NCBI GenBank assembly: GCA_947488085.1
Contig: CANKYI010000001.1
Coordinates: 868,001 to 932,000, forward strand
DNA: 64,000 bases
Source: an uncultured Erythrobacter sp.
GTDB taxonomy: Bacteria; Pseudomonadota; Alphaproteobacteria; Sphingomonadales; Sphingomonadaceae
Direction of reading: 5' to 3'
The notes beneath the pieces are model-generated. The model had not been told where the DNA came from. It saw only the letters and a list, made by a program, of their open reading frames with translations, and made no database searches. Of this stretch, positions 45,025 through 54,619 are shown in pieces. Made by a program: the position numbers and the translations under genes. The stretch's first letter is position 1. Each line of letters opens with the position of its first letter.

Positions 45025-46254
45025 ATGCGTCGCGTTGTCGTAACCGGACTGGGGATCGTTTCCTCTATTGGCAATAATCAGGCAGAAGTGCTGGCTTCGC
45101 TCAAAGCGGGCAAATCGGGCATTACCTTTAACGAGGATATGGCCGAACACGGTTTTCGTTCTCAAATCGCAGGGGCAGTGAACCTCGATTTAAAGGAACA
45201 TGTCGATAAGCGGACTTTGCGGTTTATGGGACCGGGCGCGGCTTATGCGCATATCGCCATGGGCCAAGCGATTGCCGATGCTGGACTGGAAGAGAAAGAC
45301 GTTATCAATCCTATGACCGGCGTGATTGCTGGATCGGGCGGACCGTCCACCTCTGCTATGCTGGCTGCACACCAAACCGTGCTCAAGAACGGTTCGACGA
45401 AACGGATCGGGCCGTTCGCTGTGCCCAAAACCATGTCTTCTACGGTCAGCGCGAACCTTGCGACGGCCTATCAGATCAAAGGCATGAACTTCTCGATCAC
45501 TTCGGCGTGTTCCACCTCGCTGCACTGCATCGGGATGGCCGCTCAGCAAATTGCGCTCGGCCAGCAAGACGTCATGTTTGGCGGCGGCGGCGAAGAGCTC
45601 GATTGGACACTATCTTGCCTGTTTGACGCCATGGGCGCGATGTCGAGCAAGTATAATGAGACGCCAGAGCGTGCCAGTCGCGCCTTTGACGCAGACCGAG
45701 ATGGGTTTGTGATTGGCGGGGGCGGGGCGATCGTTGTGCTCGAAAGCCTCGAGCATGCACAGGCGCGTGGCGCGAAGATTTACGCCGAAGTTACCGGCTT
45801 TTTTGCCACATCCGATGGTGCCGATATGGTCGCGCCATCTGGTGAGGGCGGAGAGCGAGCGATGCGCGGGGCGATCAAGACGCTGAACGAAGACCGCAAG
45901 GTGAGCTATATCAATGCGCACGGTACCTCTACGCCGGTCGGCGATGTGGGTGAGATTGAAGCGGTCCGCCGCGTGTTTGGCGAAGGCTCAACCCCGCCGG
46001 TCAGCTCAACGAAGTCCATGACAGGACACAGCCAAGGGGCTACCGGTGCGCAAGAGGCGGTCTATTGCCTGCTAGCGCTGGAGAATGACTTCATCATCCC
46101 ATCGATCAATGTGGAAACACTCGATCCAGCACTCAAACCGGAAGAGATCGCCACATCGCTTGTCGAGAATGCTGGACTGGATACGGTCATGACAAACAGT
46201 TTCGGGTTCGGCGGTACCAATGGTTCGATGTTGTTGTCCAAGTTTCACGGGTGA
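45025..46254 (+). CDS. fabB: beta-ketoacyl-ACP synthase I
   Basis: FabB elongates cis-3-decenoyl-ACP and so works with FabA to make unsaturated fatty acids. The 409-residue thiolase-fold enzyme has the nucleophile in [11 protein letters not shown] near 163 and the two catalytic histidines in [11 protein letters not shown] near 298 and TGHSQGATG near 333, giving the Cys-His-His triad. ATG 45025 follows AGGGGAATT. Between fabA (44 bp) and fabI (31 bp). Confidence 0.96.
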   Translation: MRRVVVTGLGIVSSIGNNQAEVLASLKAGKSGITFNEDMAEHGFRSQIAGAVNLDLKEHVDKRTLRFMGPGAAYAHIAMGQAIADAGLEEKDVINPMTGVIAGSGGPSTSAMLAAHQTVLKNGSTKRIGPFAVPKTMSSTVSANLATAYQIKGMNFSITSACSTSLHCIGMAAQQIALGQQDVMFGGGGEELDWTLSCLFDAMGAMSSKYNETPERASRAFDADRDGFVIGGGGAIVVLESLEHAQARGAKIYAEVTGFFATSDGADMVAPSGEGGERAMRGAIKTLNEDRKVSYINAHGTSTPVGDVGEIEAVRRVFGEGSTPPVSSTKSMTGHSQGATGAQEAVYCLLALENDFIIPSINVETLDPALKPEEIATSLVENAGLDTVMTNSFGFGGTNGSMLLSKFHG

Positions 46255-46285
46255 GTTTTAGCGCCGATAGGTAAGGGGTTGGAAA

Positions 46286-47074
46286 ATGGGCGTTCTTGCA
46301 GGAAAACGCGGCCTAGTGATGGGCGTGGCCAATGACCGCTCAATCGCATGGGGTATCGCCAAAGCCTGCGCGGATGCGGGCGCTGAGCTTGCCTTTACCT
46401 ATCAGGGCGAAGCCTTCGGCAAACGGTTAGAGCCACTTGCAGCAAGCGTCGGGTCGGATTTTATGCTCGACGTGGATGTGACCGACGATGCCTCGCTCGA
46501 TGCTGCCTTTGGTGCATTGAAACAACGCTGGGGCAAATTGGACTTTGTCGTTCATGCGATAGCTTATGCCGACAAATCTGAACTGTCGGGCCGTATCCTC
46601 GACACGTCGCGGGACAATTTCAAAACCTGCATGGATATCTCGGCTTATAGCCTGATCGAAGTCACGCGCCGTGCGCATCCAATGATGGCGGAAAATGGCG
46701 GCACAGTCCTGACATTGAGCTATTTGGGTTCAACCCGTGTGACCCCGAATTACAACGTTATGGGCGTGGCCAAAGCTGCGCTTGAAGGGGCGGTACGGTA
46801 TCTGGCGAATGATGTTGGTCCCGATGGAATCCGCGTCAACGCCATCAGCCCCGGCCCGATGAAGACACTTGCCATGTCCGCCATTGGCGGCGCGCGTACC
46901 ACCTATAAGCATACCGATGCCAATGCCCCGATGCGCAGCAATGCCTCGCTTGAAGCGGTGGGTGGTACTGCGGTCTATCTGTGTTCCGATGCAGGCGCAT
47001 TCACCACCGGAGAGGTTCTTCATGTGGATGGCGGTTTCCATGTTCTGGGAATGCCACAATACGAGAATCTCTGA
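46286..47074 (+). CDS. fabI: enoyl-ACP reductase (NADH)
   Basis: FabI reduces trans-2-enoyl-ACP, the last step of each fatty acid elongation round. The 262-residue SDR has MGVANDRSIAWGIAKA near 12-27 as cofactor motif, and the catalytic Tyr-(6)-Lys in NYNVMGVAKAALEG near 155. SYLGSTRV replaces the more common SYLGAE(R)V. Third gene of the fab operon; a GNAT gene follows by 21 bp. Confidence 0.95.
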   Translation: MGVLAGKRGLVMGVANDRSIAWGIAKACADAGAELAFTYQGEAFGKRLEPLAASVGSDFMLDVDVTDDASLDAAFGALKQRWGKLDFVVHAIAYADKSELSGRILDTSRDNFKTCMDISAYSLIEVTRRAHPMMAENGGTVLTLSYLGSTRVTPNYNVMGVAKAALEGAVRYLANDVGPDGIRVNAISPGPMKTLAMSAIGGARTTYKHTDANAPMRSNASLEAVGGTAVYLCSDAGAFTTGEVLHVDGGFHVLGMPQYENL

Positions 47075-47095
47075 GTGCCTTTTGAGGGGTGATTG

Positions 47096-47551
47096 ATGGA
47101 TATTCGCAGCACTGACCTTTCCGGAACCGAAGTGCTTGCGCTGCTTGAGTTGCATCATGGCGAGATGCAGCACTTCTCGCCACCGGGCACTTGCCATGTG
47201 CTCGACCTTAGCGGCTTGAAAGAGCCGGGGATCGACGTGTTTGCGGCTTGGGATGGTGAGCGGTTATTGGCGATCGGGGCATTGAAACAGCATGAGGGAT
47301 TTGCCGAGATCAAATCCATGCGTGCGCACCCGGATGCTCGCGGCACTGGCGCTGGCAAGGCGATGCTGACCTATTTGATTGAGCACGCACGCTCATCGGG
47401 CTTTGATACTGTCAAATTGGAAACGGGTTCTGGCCCTGTATTTGAGGCAGCCGTCGGCTTGTATCGCAGTTTTGGCTTTGAGCCTTGCCCGTCCTTCGCA
47501 GGCTATGTGCCTGGGGAATTCAACAAGCTCTACGCGCTCGATATCGGATGA
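47096..47551 (+). CDS. GNAT-family N-acetyltransferase
   Basis: A 151-residue single GNAT domain. The acetyl-CoA loop is MRAHPDARGTGAGKAMLTYLIE (motif A, R/Q-x-x-G-x-G/A form) near residues 80-100, followed by LETGSGPVFEAAVGLYRSFGFEPC, the typical motif B with Tyr. The DELLALLELHHGEM-like N-terminus resembles the PhnO/YsnE group that acetylates small amines; substrate unknown. ATG 47096, with GAGGGG upstream. Likely co-transcribed with fabI; convergent with amt. Confidence 0.88.
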   Translation: MDIRSTDLSGTEVLALLELHHGEMQHFSPPGTCHVLDLSGLKEPGIDVFAAWDGERLLAIGALKQHEGFAEIKSMRAHPDARGTGAGKAMLTYLIEHARSSGFDTVKLETGSGPVFEAAVGLYRSFGFEPCPSFAGYVPGEFNKLYALDIG

Positions 47552-47569
47552 GCAGTTGGCTTACGCCAG

Positions 47570-48889
47570 TTAATCCATATCCCAGGCGCGTTCGCCGTGG
47601 CTGGATAGATCAAGACCCTCAACCTCGTCCTCTTCCGTCACGCGCATGGGGAAGACAATTGAGACCATCAAGGCAATCACCGCAGTGCCGACCGCGCTCC
47701 ATACTACGACCGCTCCGATACCGATCGCCTGTGCGGTAAGCTGACTTGCCATGGTCGCATCGCCAAAATAGCCGGTCCCACCCAGCTTGGTCGAAATGAA
47801 TACGCCCAAAAGCAGGGTGCCCAGCAGCCCGCCAACTCCGTGAACGGCGAAGACATCGAGCGAGTCGTCGATTTTGAAGCGCTGCTTCATTTGCTGGATC
47901 GCGCCGTAACAAACGAGCGCTGACAATGCGCCGAACAAGATCGCTGCTGCAGGAGAGACAAACACCGCCGCAGGTGTGATCGCGGCAAGCCCCGCAATCG
48001 CGCCGGTCGCCCAACCGACACTGGTGGGTTTGCCCAAAGCAATCCGCTCAGCCAGCAACCATGTGAGAGCCGCCGCACATGCCGCAATATGGGTGGACAG
48101 GATTGCAGAGGCCGCGTTGTCATTCGCCCCGAGCGCTGACCCGCCATTAAAACCAAACCACCCGACCCACAGCAATGCCGCACCGACAATTGTGAGCGTG
48201 GGCGCATGGGGCAGCATGGGCTTTTTCGGGAAGCCCTCGCGCGGGCCAAGCAGCACCGCGATGACCACTGCCGAAACACCGGCAGTCGTGTGGACCACCA
48301 ACCCGCCTGCAAAATCGAGCGTTCCAAATTGACTCGCAAGCCATCCACCACCCCAGATCCAATGTGCAACCGGCGCATACACCACTAACAACCACAGCGC
48401 GCAAAAGCCCAGCACCCAAGCAAACCGCGCACGTTCGACCCATGCGCCGACCATCAATGCGGGCGTGATGACAGCAAAGGTCATTTGAAACAGGGCAAAG
48501 GCGCTTTCCGGGATTGCGGTTCCCTCTCGCACGTTACCCAGCTCGTTCAGCATCAAGGCACTGCCTCCGCCAATCCAACCATCACTGACCGGGCCAAAGG
48601 CAAGCGTGTAACCGACCAGAACCCACAAGAGAGACGCAATTGCGGCAACGCTGGCGCATTGAAGGATAACGGAAAGAACGTTCTTAACCCGTACCAATCC
48701 GCCGTAAAACAACGCGAGCCCTGGCAATGTCATCAAAAGGACCAGAGCGGATGCGGCGAGGATCCAACCTGTGTCGCCGCTATCTGCGATGGGGACCGGG
48801 ACGGGCGCTGCAAAGGCGGGCGTTGCTGTGGTGAGCACAGTTGAAACAAGCCCAACTTTCACAAACGTGGCGTTTGTTGAGTCCCTCAT
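47570..48889 (-). CDS. amt: ammonium transporter
   Basis: Amt/AmtB channel for ammonium uptake in the inner membrane. The 439-residue protein has an N-terminal signal-like segment (about 10-27) and about 11 membrane helices. Signature stretches are GLALFYGGLVRVKNVLS near 55, the DFAGGLVVHTTAGVSAV segment with the first pore His near 204, and AVHGVGGLLGTLLLG near 360 with the second. The C-terminal cytosolic tail is short (about 25 residues). No glnK/glnB is adjacent, although most amt genes are paired with one. Confidence 0.95.
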   Translation of the reverse strand: MRDSTNATFVKVGLVSTVLTTATPAFAAPVPVPIADSGDTGWILAASALVLLMTLPGLALFYGGLVRVKNVLSVILQCASVAAIASLLWVLVGYTLAFGPVSDGWIGGGSALMLNELGNVREGTAIPESAFALFQMTFAVITPALMVGAWVERARFAWVLGFCALWLLVVYAPVAHWIWGGGWLASQFGTLDFAGGLVVHTTAGVSAVVIAVLLGPREGFPKKPMLPHAPTLTIVGAALLWVGWFGFNGGSALGANDNAASAILSTHIAACAAALTWLLAERIALGKPTSVGWATGAIAGLAAITPAAVFVSPAAAILFGALSALVCYGAIQQMKQRFKIDDSLDVFAVHGVGGLLGTLLLGVFISTKLGGTGYFGDATMASQLTAQAIGIGAVVVWSAVGTAVIALMVSIVFPMRVTEEDEVEGLDLSSHGERAWDMD

Positions 48890-49030
48890 ACCCGCGCATT
48901 CCCCTTTACCACACGGTCTATTGCCGCGTCATCCGGGCGCTGTGATAGATTGCGCTGATCTGTGGGCAAGGGGCGGATACAACGCACCTGTGTATAGGGC
49001 TGTGAGCAGCAGTTTATTGCTGTGCGGAGC

Positions 49031-50047
49031 CTAGCCAACCAGAGCGGTCAAAACCTGATCAGGCGGGCGGTGACCATCGGCCCAGAAGCGAATGTTGGCT
49101 ATCACCTTCTCGCCAGATGCCTCACGCCCTTCGGCTGTCGCGCTGCCAATATGAGGCAGGGTCATGACGTTTGGATGGTCTAACAGGCGGCGATCCACGC
49201 GCGGTTCATCGGGATAGACGTCTAAACCTGCTCCCGCGAGGTGACCCGACTGCAGGGCAGCAATCAGAGCCTCTTGGTCAATCAGTTCCCCGCGCGCCGT
49301 ATTGATAATGCTGGACCCAGGTTTCATCAAAGCGACCCGCCGCGCATCAATGCATTGCCGTGTCTCTTCGGTGAGCGGGCAATGCAATGTGAGGATGTCG
49401 GCTTCCGCCATCAGTGCGTCGAGACTATCGAGATAGCGCACGCTCAACATACTCTCGACCGCGCTGGGCAGCGGTTTGCGATTGTAATAGGCAACTTCCA
49501 GTCCGAATGCGCGCGCACGGTGCGCCACTGCCTGTCCGATCCGGCCCATGCCGACAATGCCCAAAACTTTCCCACCAAGTTTGCGCCCGAGCATTCCCGA
49601 TGGAGCCCACCCAGTCCACTCACCGCGCCGCACCAATTGTGTGCCTTCGCGAATGCGACGCGGCACGCCAATGATACCCGCCATCGCGATATCTGCTGTG
49701 TCGTCGGTGAAGACGCCCGGCGTATTGGTCACGGGGATTTTGCGAGCAGCAGCGGCAGCCAAATCAATATGCTCTGTCCCCGCGCCAAAATTCGCGATCA
49801 GGCGAAGTTGGTCTCCCGCACCCGCAATCATCTCTGCGTCAATCCGGTCGGTCACCGTTGGAACCAGCACATCGCAATCACGCATTGCTTCGATCAAAGC
49901 ATCACGGCTCATCGGTTCATCTTGCGGGTTCAATGTCGCATCGAACAGCTCGCTCATCCGCGCCTCAACACTGGGCATCAGATGGCGCGTGACCACCACT
50001 TTGGGTTTGCCAGAGGAAAATTGCGGTGCGTTTGGCGATTTCGACAT
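49031..50047 (-). CDS. D-2-hydroxyacid dehydrogenase (glyoxylate/hydroxypyruvate reductase type)
   Basis: A 338-residue NAD(P)-dependent dehydrogenase. The nucleotide-binding motif is GIVGMGRIGQAVAHRARAFG near 165, followed by YNRK, which hints at NADPH use. The catalytic Arg is in NTARGELID near 253, Glu in YPDEPRV near 280 and His in PHIGSAT near 298. The HIDLAAAAARKIPVTNTPGV stretch is typical. Substrate likely glyoxylate or another 2-oxoacid. Divergent from the SH3-protein gene across 124 bp. Confidence 0.9.
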   Translation of the reverse strand: MSKSPNAPQFSSGKPKVVVTRHLMPSVEARMSELFDATLNPQDEPMSRDALIEAMRDCDVLVPTVTDRIDAEMIAGAGDQLRLIANFGAGTEHIDLAAAAARKIPVTNTPGVFTDDTADIAMAGIIGVPRRIREGTQLVRRGEWTGWAPSGMLGRKLGGKVLGIVGMGRIGQAVAHRARAFGLEVAYYNRKPLPSAVESMLSVRYLDSLDALMAEADILTLHCPLTEETRQCIDARRVALMKPGSSIINTARGELIDQEALIAALQSGHLAGAGLDVYPDEPRVDRRLLDHPNVMTLPHIGSATAEGREASGEKVIANIRFWADGHRPPDQVLTALVG

Positions 50048-50068
50048 GCGAAATGCGCTAAGGGCTTT

Positions 50069-50090
50069 GGCCGCTATGGGTCAAGCGGCC
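50069..50090. other. GC-rich inverted repeat in a divergent promoter region
   Basis: GGCCGCT (50069-50075) and AGCGGCC (50084-50090) form a perfect 7-bp repeat with an 8-base spacer between the dehydrogenase and SH3-protein genes. It may be an operator for either gene, or simply an RNA hairpin. Confidence 0.35.
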
Positions 50091-50171
50091 TATTCTCGGA
50101 TTGGCACATGTGTGATCGTGGACTGGCAAAGCGGCTTGAAAATTCAGGGCGCGCGGCGCTACAGGCGGAAC

Positions 50172-50690
50172 ATGGTTACCACACGTTTAATTGCTCTCTT
50201 GGGCAGCGCCATAATCCTGCTGGCGACTCTCACCACCGATCTCAGCGCGCAAGACCGCGAAGTGCCGTATTGGGCGACACTTCGCTTTGATGAAGTGCGC
50301 ATGCGCGTTGGGCCGAGCCAAGAATACCCCATCGAATGGGTCTATAAACGCAAAGGTTTGCCAGTGCGTGTCGTGCGCCTGCGCGAAGGGTGGCGTCTGG
50401 TCCAGGACCATGAGGGCACGCAAGGCTGGGTCGCATCAAGTCAGCTCAATCCCAAGCTGGGCGCTATGGTGATTGGCGATGGACTGGTCGACCTGCGTTC
50501 TGGACCCAGTGCCAGCAGCGACTTACGCTGGAGAGCGGAGCCCGGCGTCGTCGCCGAGCTGCTGCGCTGCCGTGAGAGTTTCTGCGAAATCGACGTTGCG
50601 GGCCGGTCAGGCTGGGTTCCCGAAGCGCGCCTTTGGGGCGTGGGCGACAGTGAACCCGCCGCCGAAGTTGAAACCATGCCTGAGCAGTAG
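50172..50690 (+). CDS. exported SH3-domain protein
   Basis: A 172-residue protein with a signal peptide (cleavage after LSA, about residue 26) and two bacterial SH3-like repeats: RFDEVRMRVGPSQEYP near 36 and MVIGDGLVDLRSGPSASS near 98, each followed by W and G-W-V strands (QGWVASSQL, SGWVPEARL). Two Cys (LLRCRESFCEID) may form a disulfide. Such proteins bind peptidoglycan or other ligands in the periplasm. ATG 50172 gives the signal peptide; the much longer in-frame stretch upstream is antisense to the dehydrogenase and not coding. Confidence 0.88.
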   Translation: MVTTRLIALLGSAIILLATLTTDLSAQDREVPYWATLRFDEVRMRVGPSQEYPIEWVYKRKGLPVRVVRLREGWRLVQDHEGTQGWVASSQLNPKLGAMVIGDGLVDLRSGPSASSDLRWRAEPGVVAELLRCRESFCEIDVAGRSGWVPEARLWGVGDSEPAAEVETMPEQ

Positions 50691-50701
50691 GCGGTGGCTG
50701 G

Positions 50702-51898
50702 TTAGACCAGCTCCACCGCCAACGCTGTTGCTTCGCCGCCGCCAATGCACAGGCTTGCGACGCCTTTTGTCTTGCCCTGTTGTTTAAGGGCATTGATCAA
50801 CGTCACGACAATGCGCGTGCCGGATGCGCCGATGGGGTGACCCAGAGCGGTTGCTCCGCCATTCACGTTGATCTTCGCGTGATCGATTCCGATGTCGCGC
50901 ATGGCAAACATTGCGACACAGGCAAAGGCTTCGTTCACTTCCCAAAGCTCGACATCGTCGATGGTCCAGTCGGCAGCTTTAAGCACTTTCTCAATCGCGC
51001 CAACCGGGGCGACGGTGAAGTCCTTTGGCTCGCGAGCATGGGCAGCCATGGCCACAATCTTTGCGACCGGCTTCTGCCCGTTTTCGCTCGCAACGCTCTC
51101 CCTTGTCAGAACCACCGCAGCGGCTCCGTCAGAGATCGAGCTGGATGTTGCGGCCGTGATCGTTCCGTCCTTGGCAAAGGCTGCGCGCAAGGTTGGGATT
51201 TTGTCGGGGCGACCTTTGCCGGGCTGCTCATCTGTATCGACGGTCACGTCGCCTTTGCGTGTCGCGAATGTTACAGGGACCACTTCATCGGCAAACGCGC
51301 CGCTTTCAATTGCGGCATTGGCACGGGTTAGCGACTCGATGGAATAGGCGTCCTGTTCCTCGCGCGTCAGCTGGTATTCGTTGGCCGTATCTTGAGCAAA
51401 GGTGCCCATTGCGCGACCTTCCTCATAGGCATCCTCCAACCCATCCAGGAACATGTGGTCATAGGTCGTATCATGCCCGATCCGCGCGCCTGAACGATGC
51501 TTCTTGAGCAAATATGGCGCATTGGTCATGCTCTCCATTCCGCCCGCAACGACATAGTCAACTGTGCCGCTGGCCAAAGCCTCTGCGCCCATGATTACCG
51601 TTTGCATGCCGCTGCCACAGACCTTGTTGACCGTTGTTGCTTCAACCGATTTTGGCAGGCCTGCTTTGATTGAGGCTTGTCGTGCTGGTGCTTGGCCAAG
51701 GCCCGCTGGCAATACGCATCCCATATAGGTGCGGTCGAATTGACCGGGTGCCACACCGGATCGTTCCACCGCCGCTTTCACCGCCGTCGCACCCAAATCA
51801 GTGGCCGAGACATCGCTCAATGCACCCTGCATTCCGCCCATTGGGGTGCGCGCGTAGGAGAGAATGACGACGGGGTCGGATGCGGAAAACTGAGTCAT
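50702..51898 (-). CDS. acetyl-CoA C-acyltransferase (thiolase)
   Basis: A 398-residue thiolase of the acetoacetyl-CoA/beta-ketothiolase group. The acyl-accepting Cys is in NKVCGSGMQTV near 93, catalytic His in GGATALGHPIGASG near 354, NEAFA near 322 and the second Cys in LCIGGGEA near 384. It may work in PHB or mevalonate-like chemistry, or amino acid breakdown; the context does not decide. ATG 51898 follows AAGGA by 7 bases; the frame is open a little further up. Divergent from the aldehyde dehydrogenase across 154 bp. Confidence 0.92.
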   Translation of the reverse strand: MTQFSASDPVVILSYARTPMGGMQGALSDVSATDLGATAVKAAVERSGVAPGQFDRTYMGCVLPAGLGQAPARQASIKAGLPKSVEATTVNKVCGSGMQTVIMGAEALASGTVDYVVAGGMESMTNAPYLLKKHRSGARIGHDTTYDHMFLDGLEDAYEEGRAMGTFAQDTANEYQLTREEQDAYSIESLTRANAAIESGAFADEVVPVTFATRKGDVTVDTDEQPGKGRPDKIPTLRAAFAKDGTITAATSSSISDGAAAVVLTRESVASENGQKPVAKIVAMAAHAREPKDFTVAPVGAIEKVLKAADWTIDDVELWEVNEAFACVAMFAMRDIGIDHAKINVNGGATALGHPIGASGTRIVVTLINALKQQGKTKGVASLCIGGGEATALAVELV

Positions 51899-52052
51899 GT
51901 CGGAGTCCTTGCAAAGGAGGATGAGAATGTTGCACTCGATGTAATGCTGCACTGCGCAATTATCAATCGGGTTCGGCCTAGCTTGCCAGCGACGCTGGTT
52001 TGCGCGACAATTGATCGCAAATTGAAACCAATTGCATCCGGAGAGACCAAAA

Positions 52053-53483
52053 ATGGCTGATGATAAGCGCGAAGAGCTCGAAACCTTGCTGAGGCTTCAG
52101 CGCGACGCCTTCACCGCATCCCGACCTGAAAGCATGGCGATGCGCAAGGACCGGATCAAACGCGCTATGGCTTTGGTCAAAGAGCATTCGGATGCATTCT
52201 GCAAAGCAATGAGCGCCGATTTCGGCAGCCGCGCTGTTGAGCAGTCGATGCTAACCGATGTTGCCGCTACGGTCGGTGCGGGCAAACATGCGCTTAAGAA
52301 CATGGACAAATGGGCGAAGACCGAAAAGCGCGGCGTCCAATTCCCACTCGGCTTGCTAGGAGCGAAGGCGGAGGTGCGTTACGAGCCAAAAGGCGTGATC
52401 GGCATTCTGTCGCCGTGGAATTTTCCGCTGCAACTGGCCTTTGGTCCGTTGATGCAAGTTCTAGCCGCAGGCAACCGCGCGATGATCAAGCCCAGCGAAT
52501 TCACTGAGCGCACCAGTCAATTGATGGCGGAGCTGGTAGACGAATATTTCACCCGCGATGAAGTCTCTGTCATCACTGGTTCCCCTGAAGTCGCCTCCGC
52601 ATTTTCATCGCTGCCATTTGACCATTTGGTCTTCACTGGCTCGACCGCAACGGGCCGCCGAGTGATGGAGGCTGCCGCCAAGAATCTTGTGCCGGTCACA
52701 TTGGAGCTGGGCGGGAAATCGCCTGTGATCATGGGACGCAGCGCCGATTTTGCCAAAGCGGGCGAGCGTATTGCATTGGGCAAGATGATGAATGCCGGGC
52801 AAATCTGCCTCGCGCCCGATTACATGTATGTGCCTGAGGATAAGCAGGACGAAGCCGTCGCAGGTGTCTCTGACGGTGTGACAGCGATGTACCCTACGCT
52901 GTTGGAAAATGACGACTACGCTTCAATCGTCTCCGACCGGCACTTTGAGCGACTGCAAGGGCTCGTCGAAGATGCGCGCGACAAGGGCGCCGAGGTGATC
53001 GAGGTCAATCCGGGCAACGAAGATTTCGGCAACACCAATAACCGCAAAATGCCGCTCACCATTCTCAAAAATGTCACCGAGGAGATGGAAGCGATGCAGG
53101 AGGAAATCTTCGGTCCGGTCCTTCCGGTCAAAACCTACAAAGCAATCGATCAAGCGGTCGATTATGTGAACGAGCATGACCGTCCGCTGGGCCTTTATTA
53201 CTTTGGTGATGACAAGGATGAGCAAGAGCGCGTCCTGACGCGCACGATTTCCGGCGGCGTGACCACCAACGATGTCATTTTCCACGTCTCGATGGAGGAT
53301 CTGCCATTTGGCGGTGTCGGACCATCCGGGATCGGGAGCTATCACGCGGTAGAGGGTTTCCGCGAGTTCAGCCATGCGCGCGCCGTCTATCATCAGCCAA
53401 AGATCGACATTGCCAAATTGGGCGGTTTCAAACCACCCTATGGCAAGGCGACCGAAAAGGCCGCCGACAACATGATGAAGTAA
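52053..53483 (+). CDS. coniferyl-aldehyde-type aldehyde dehydrogenase
   Basis: A 476-residue NAD(P)-dependent aldehyde dehydrogenase. Catalytic Glu is in LELGGKSPVIM near 215 and Cys in NAGQICLAPDYMYVP near 250; the cofactor loop is FTGSTATGRRVME near 197. The early KDRIKRAMALVKEH and YEPKGVIGILSPWNFP stretches and the ending resemble coniferyl-aldehyde dehydrogenases, which lack the longer C-terminus of other ALDHs. Real substrate range is unknown; fatty or aromatic aldehydes are likely. ATG 52053 follows GGAGAG. Confidence 0.87.
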   Translation: MADDKREELETLLRLQRDAFTASRPESMAMRKDRIKRAMALVKEHSDAFCKAMSADFGSRAVEQSMLTDVAATVGAGKHALKNMDKWAKTEKRGVQFPLGLLGAKAEVRYEPKGVIGILSPWNFPLQLAFGPLMQVLAAGNRAMIKPSEFTERTSQLMAELVDEYFTRDEVSVITGSPEVASAFSSLPFDHLVFTGSTATGRRVMEAAAKNLVPVTLELGGKSPVIMGRSADFAKAGERIALGKMMNAGQICLAPDYMYVPEDKQDEAVAGVSDGVTAMYPTLLENDDYASIVSDRHFERLQGLVEDARDKGAEVIEVNPGNEDFGNTNNRKMPLTILKNVTEEMEAMQEEIFGPVLPVKTYKAIDQAVDYVNEHDRPLGLYYFGDDKDEQERVLTRTISGGVTTNDVIFHVSMEDLPFGGVGPSGIGSYHAVEGFREFSHARAVYHQPKIDIAKLGGFKPPYGKATEKAADNMMK

Positions 53484-53551
53484 CCCGCCAATCGCCCGGT
53501 TGCCCACGCATTTCCCCGGGATTGACGTGAGTGCAATCGTCCGTTCGGTTT

Positions 53552-53626
53552 TGCGCAACAGATATGCGCAGCTTTGCCCGAGTCGACCCCTTGCGTGGGG
53601 ACGGGGAGGGGCCTAGAGGCTGCGCA
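53552..53626. promoter_or_regulatory. repeated TGCGCA motifs upstream of nuoA
   Basis: The 159-bp nuo leader holds three TGCGCA palindromes (53552-53557, 53565-53570, 53621-53626), the first two 13 bp apart. They could mark an operator, but TGCGCA is common in this GC-rich sequence. No clear promoter boxes seen. Confidence 0.2.
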
Positions 53627-53642
53627 TTGGGATTAATTACGT

Positions 53643-54041
53643 TTGGACATTGCAGTGATCGACCCCTCTGTCGACTTGAGCCAGTATCTGCCGATACTGC
53701 TGTTTATTGGTATCGCGTTTGGACTGTCGGTCCTGTTTGTGTTCCTGCCGATGGGCGTCTCGCGCCTAACGGGCGCGCACAATCCCGACGCGGAGAAGCT
53801 GTCCGAATATGAATGCGGGTTTCCCGCGTTTGAGGATGCACGCAGTCAGTTTGACGTGCGCTTCTATCTGGTCGCAATCAGCTTCATCATCTTCGACCTC
53901 GAAGCCGCCTTTTTGTTTCCATGGGCTGTGAGCCTGGGTGAAACGGGCTGGGTAGGCTGGATCGGCATGATGACATTCCTGGGTATTCTGGCGATTGGCC
54001 TTGCCTATGAATGGAAGAAGGGGGCTCTGGACTGGGAATGA
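53643..54041 (+). CDS. nuoA: NADH-quinone oxidoreductase subunit A
   Basis: Membrane-arm subunit of complex I. The 132-residue protein has three membrane helices (about 14-35, 70-92, 100-120) and the conserved loop [22 protein letters not shown] near 57, with the Cys that reports active/inactive transition in the homologues. TTG 53643 gives a 132-residue form; GTG 53655 would give 128. The stop overlaps nuoB (ATGA). First gene of the nuo operon. Confidence 0.93.
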   Translation: MDIAVIDPSVDLSQYLPILLFIGIAFGLSVLFVFLPMGVSRLTGAHNPDAEKLSEYECGFPAFEDARSQFDVRFYLVAISFIIFDLEAAFLFPWAVSLGETGWVGWIGMMTFLGILAIGLAYEWKKGALDWE

Positions 54042-54616
54042 GCACTCTGATCACACCTCCAAAAGGTCTTCCTGACGTATCCGCGCTCGAAACGGCAAAG
54101 GGCGGCGAAGTTCGTGCGCCTGACACGGATTATTTCAAAGCGATGCAGACCGAAGTGAATGACAAGGGCTTTCTTGTTACTTCGACCGAAGATCTGTTCC
54201 AATGGGCGCGAACCGGCTCGCTGTGGTGGATGACATTCGGCCTTGCATGCTGCGCGGTTGAGATGATCCACGTGAACATGCCGCGCTATGATATGGAGCG
54301 GTTTGGCGTCGCTCCGCGCGCTTCACCACGTCAATCGGACGTGATGATTGTGGCGGGCACTTTGTGCAATAAGATGGCTCCGGCCTTGCGCAAGGTTTAT
54401 GACCAGATGTCCGATCCCAAATATGTGATCAGCATGGGCAGCTGCGCCAATGGTGGGGGTTATTACCACTACTCATACAGTGTGGTGCGTGGCTGCGACC
54501 GGATTGTCCCTGTCGATATCTATGTGCCCGGATGCCCGCCAACTGCCGAAGCCTTGCTCTACGGTGTGATGCAATTGCAGCGCAAAATTCGCCGTTCCGG
54601 CACAATAGAGCGTTAA
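54038..54616 (+). CDS. nuoB: NADH-quinone oxidoreductase subunit B
   Basis: Binds the N2 [4Fe-4S] cluster that passes electrons to quinone at the arm junction. The 192-residue protein has the ligands in GLACCAVEM near 85, [10 protein letters not shown] near 148 and [11 protein letters not shown] near 178. ATG 54038 overlaps nuoA by 4 bp. The next gene, 3 bp after the stop, is not nuoC but an exported protein of unknown function. Confidence 0.96.
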   Translation: MSTLITPPKGLPDVSALETAKGGEVRAPDTDYFKAMQTEVNDKGFLVTSTEDLFQWARTGSLWWMTFGLACCAVEMIHVNMPRYDMERFGVAPRASPRQSDVMIVAGTLCNKMAPALRKVYDQMSDPKYVISMGSCANGGGYYHYSYSVVRGCDRIVPVDIYVPGCPPTAEALLYGVMQLQRKIRRSGTIER

Positions 54617-54619
54617 GTC

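Noticed and set aside
49241..50290. 349-codon plus-strand frame opposite the hydroxyacid dehydrogenase
   Set aside because: Unusual composition without motifs; the dehydrogenase on the other strand has all catalytic residues.
53587..53600. CCCC-N6-GGGG as terminator of the aldehyde dehydrogenase
   Set aside because: Stem of only 4 bp, no T-run, and it lies 100 bp after the stop.
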